NCBI GenBank assembly: GCA_016872075.1 | Contig: VHBF01000010.1 | Location: 1 to 12,209, forward strand | Source: Bacillota bacterium | GTDB lineage: Bacteria; Bacillota_I; Bacilli_A; RFN20; CAG-826 | Reading direction: 5' to 3' | DNA length: 12,209 bases | Part shown: positions 10,802 to 12,209 of the stretch, piece by piece | How the letters are laid out: each line of letters starts with the position of its first letter | Numbering within the stretch: position 1 is the stretch's first letter | Notes under the pieces: model-generated | The model's input: only the letters and a program-made list of their open reading frames with translations | The model's database searches: none | Told to the model about the DNA's origin: nothing | Position numbers and translations under genes: made by a program

Positions 10802-11539
10802 ATGATAGATAGTAAAAGCGTCTTTCAACGCTATGAGAAAAAATTTATTCTTACCCGTGAACAATATGAAAATATCTTAATTTCGATTAAGCGAAATATG
10901 AAATATGATCCGTTTTGCAAAGACGGTAAGACCTACCATTTACGAAATGTCTATTTTGATACTCCTGACCACCAACTCATCTCCTTGTCCTTATTGAGAC
11001 CAGACTTCAAAGAAAAGTTAAGAATTAGAAAATATGGTATCCAAGGGGACCATACCAATATTGTTTTTTTAGAAGTTAAAAGAAAAATTAAAGGGGTTGT
11101 CACCAAAAGAAGAGCATCACTCAGTCTCGATGAAATTGAACAATTTATGAATCAAGGATTAATTCCTGAAAGACAAACCTTTCATGATCAACAGATTTTA
11201 AAAGAACTTAAATACATGACGCAGATCTATCAATTAAGGAAAGCGGTCTTTATTGAATACGATCGTTTGGCTTTTTTTGATAAAAAAGACCCTGAATTTC
11301 GCGTCACATTTGACCATCAGATTCATACGCGTTATGATAATTTTGATTTTGAAAGCAAAGTAAAAGGAACGCTTTTACTTGCTCAAGATATGGTGTTGAT
11401 GGAGGTCAAGGTTGGCGAGGCAATGCCTCTATGGTTTGCCAAAACACTCGCCCGCTTAAAAATCTATCTCAATACCTTTTCAAAATATGGCAAGGCTTAT
11501 GAACAAAGCCTAGCAAAGGAGATTGGCAACGATGTTTGA
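10802..11539 (+). CDS. VTC-domain polyphosphate polymerase family protein
   Basis: This 245-residue protein has the VTC domain of the CYTH-like tunnel fold used by yeast Vtc4 to make polyphosphate from ATP. Basic and acidic tunnel residues are in place: RYEKKF (10-15), RNVYFDTPD (48-56), KLRIRKYG (72-79), FLEVKRKIKGVVTKRR (89-104), EYDR (152-155), LMEVKV (199-204) and FSKYGKAYEQ (226-235). No membrane helix is present, so the DUF4956 protein encoded next is its likely membrane partner. ATG 10802 begins the usual family N-terminus; an in-frame ATG at 10721 lies upstream, antisense to the TetR gene, and is not credible. The gene overlaps its successor by 8 bp. Polymerase activity is inferred; bacterial VTC-domain proteins in this context are little studied. 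Confidence 0.9.
   Translation: MIDSKSVFQRYEKKFILTREQYENILISIKRNMKYDPFCKDGKTYHLRNVYFDTPDHQLISLSLLRPDFKEKLRIRKYGIQGDHTNIVFLEVKRKIKGVVTKRRASLSLDEIEQFMNQGLIPERQTFHDQQILKELKYMTQIYQLRKAVFIEYDRLAFFDKKDPEFRVTFDHQIHTRYDNFDFESKVKGTLLLAQDMVLMEVKVGEAMPLWFAKTLARLKIYLNTFSKYGKAYEQSLAKEIGNDV
11515..11521 (+). promoter_or_regulatory. Ribosome binding site deciding the start at 11532
   Basis: AAAGGAG ends 10 nt before ATG 11532. A TTG at 11523 in the same frame is only 1 nt from it and cannot use it. Confidence 0.75.
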
Positions 11540-12206
11540 CAATTTGAATACGCAATTCGATAGTTTAGTCGTGATTGCCCTTGTGGTGATGATTTCTTCT
11601 GTCTTGCTAGGGATTGCCCTGGCGTATTTCTATATGTTTATTAAAAGAGAAGAGGGATATGTTTCTGACTTTCCCTGGACCATGGCGATTATGCCACCCG
11701 TTGTCGCAGTGTTAATTATTATGTTAGCGAATAACCTCGCTGCTGGTATTGCGGTCGGAGGTTTATTTGCCTTGACTCGGTTTCGTTCCAATCAACGCAA
11801 TACAGAAGATATCGCCTATGTACTACTAACCGTTGTCATCGGTGTCATTGCGGGGACAGGTTATGTGGCTTTTGCATTCATCTTCACTTTATTCATGATG
11901 GCGGTTATCTTGGTGTTATATTTTTTACGCTTTGGCAAAACTTCCGAAAAGAATTTAGCGCTTAGGATTGTGGTACCTGAAAGTCTTAACTACGAAAACC
12001 TCTTTGATGATTTGTTAAAAAAATATTGCTTGTCTTATGCGATAAATCGAGTGAGAACGATTGATTTTGGGACCCTCTTTGAATTGACATATCATATTGT
12101 GATTAAAAAATCGACCAAGCAAAAAGAAATGGTTGATGAACTAAGACAACGCAATGGTAATCTAACGATCACGCTTACAGTTCAACGATTTAACCAGGTG
12201 GACTAA
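11532..12206 (+). CDS. DUF4956 family membrane protein
   Basis: This 224-residue protein has about four membrane helices (10-36, 51-70, 96-113, 114-134) and then a soluble C-terminal domain. The hallmark of DUF4956 is the segment GGLFALTRFRSNQRNTEDIAYVLL (76-99) between helices, with the conserved RFR. DUF4956 genes are commonly next to VTC-domain genes, often with a CotH-like kinase gene, and the pair probably acts together at the membrane in polyphosphate or related polymer synthesis. The start at 11532 is set by AAAGGAG at 11515-11521. It overlaps the VTC gene by 8 bp. The stop is 3 bp from the end of the window, so what follows is unknown. Confidence 0.9.
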   Translation: MFDNLNTQFDSLVVIALVVMISSVLLGIALAYFYMFIKREEGYVSDFPWTMAIMPPVVAVLIIMLANNLAAGIAVGGLFALTRFRSNQRNTEDIAYVLLTVVIGVIAGTGYVAFAFIFTLFMMAVILVLYFLRFGKTSEKNLALRIVVPESLNYENLFDDLLKKYCLSYAINRVRTIDFGTLFELTYHIVIKKSTKQKEMVDELRQRNGNLTITLTVQRFNQVD

Positions 12207-12209
12207 GAT

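Noticed and set aside
11523..11531. TTG start for the DUF4956 protein at 11523
   Set aside because: Only 1 nt separates it from AAAGGAG; ATG 11532 is correctly spaced.
1..12209. UGA read as tryptophan
   Set aside because: TGA ends at least six genes, mostly in ATGA overlaps with a following gene, and all conserved Trp are TGG.
1..12209. CRISPR array, tRNA/rRNA genes, insertion sequences or phage genes
   Set aside because: No spaced direct repeats, cloverleaf sequences, transposase or phage motifs were seen; the only tandem repeat is the coding one at 8358-8405.

Overview
The window reads as chromosome from an AT-rich monoderm bacterium of the Bacillota/Mycoplasmatota type, perhaps an Acholeplasma- or Izemoplasma-like lineage or a relative. 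The grounds are closely packed genes, AAAGGAG-type ribosome binding sites, TATAAT -10 boxes, and family members of Firmicutes style (class Ib NrdF/NrdI, MhqD-like esterase, LURP-one-related protein, DUF4153, VTC/DUF4956). TGA is a true stop (it ends at least six genes here) and tryptophan is TGG, so the Mycoplasma/Spiroplasma code is not in use. The species cannot be named from the sequence.

Layout. (1) 1-3905, + strand: the end of a class Ib ribonucleotide reductase operon (nrdF fragment, NrdH-like redoxin, nrdI) runs by an ATGA overlap into a TspO/MBR-related membrane protein, then an unrecognised two-helix membrane protein, a DUF2177 protein and a DUF1295 protein. (2) 3918-4991, - strand: an MhqD-like serine esterase followed by a small four-helix membrane protein with two His-X13-His pairs, a likely two-haem cytochrome b core. 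(3) 5073-5900, + strand: a complete heliorhodopsin with the Schiff-base lysine (K260), counterion glutamate (E123) and pocket histidines, divergent from the esterase and closed by a strong terminator. (4) 5956-10230, + strand: four genes joined by ATGA overlaps: tocopherol cyclase-like protein, membrane-anchored alpha/beta hydrolase, LURP-one-related protein with an Ala/Ser plus RGG tail, and a large DUF4153 membrane protein. (5) 10223-10744: the first ~75 codons of an old yellow enzyme run head-on into a TetR regulator that lacks most of its C-terminal domain; both break off in the same ~10 bp, which looks like a deletion scar (or an assembly joint). (6) 10802-12206, + strand: a VTC-domain polyphosphate polymerase and its usual partner DUF4956.

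The main discovery candidate is the heliorhodopsin and its surroundings. Within about 9 kb lie a heliorhodopsin, a TspO-related protein, the DUF2177/DUF1295 pair (found in photo-oxidative stress regulons of Proteobacteria), a putative dihaem cytochrome b, a quinone/electrophile-type esterase, a tocopherol cyclase-like protein and remnants of an OYE flavoenzyme with a TetR. A shared role in light or oxidative stress is an inference from gene content, not shown by the sequence. A second point of interest is regulatory architecture: two genes (2681 and 5956) have a -10-like box directly abutting a terminator-like hairpin whose U-tract overlaps or touches the start codon, and the TetR promoter has a perfect palindromic operator filling its 17-bp spacer. 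No tRNA, rRNA, CRISPR array or insertion sequence was seen, and no stretch of 300 bases lacks a gene.
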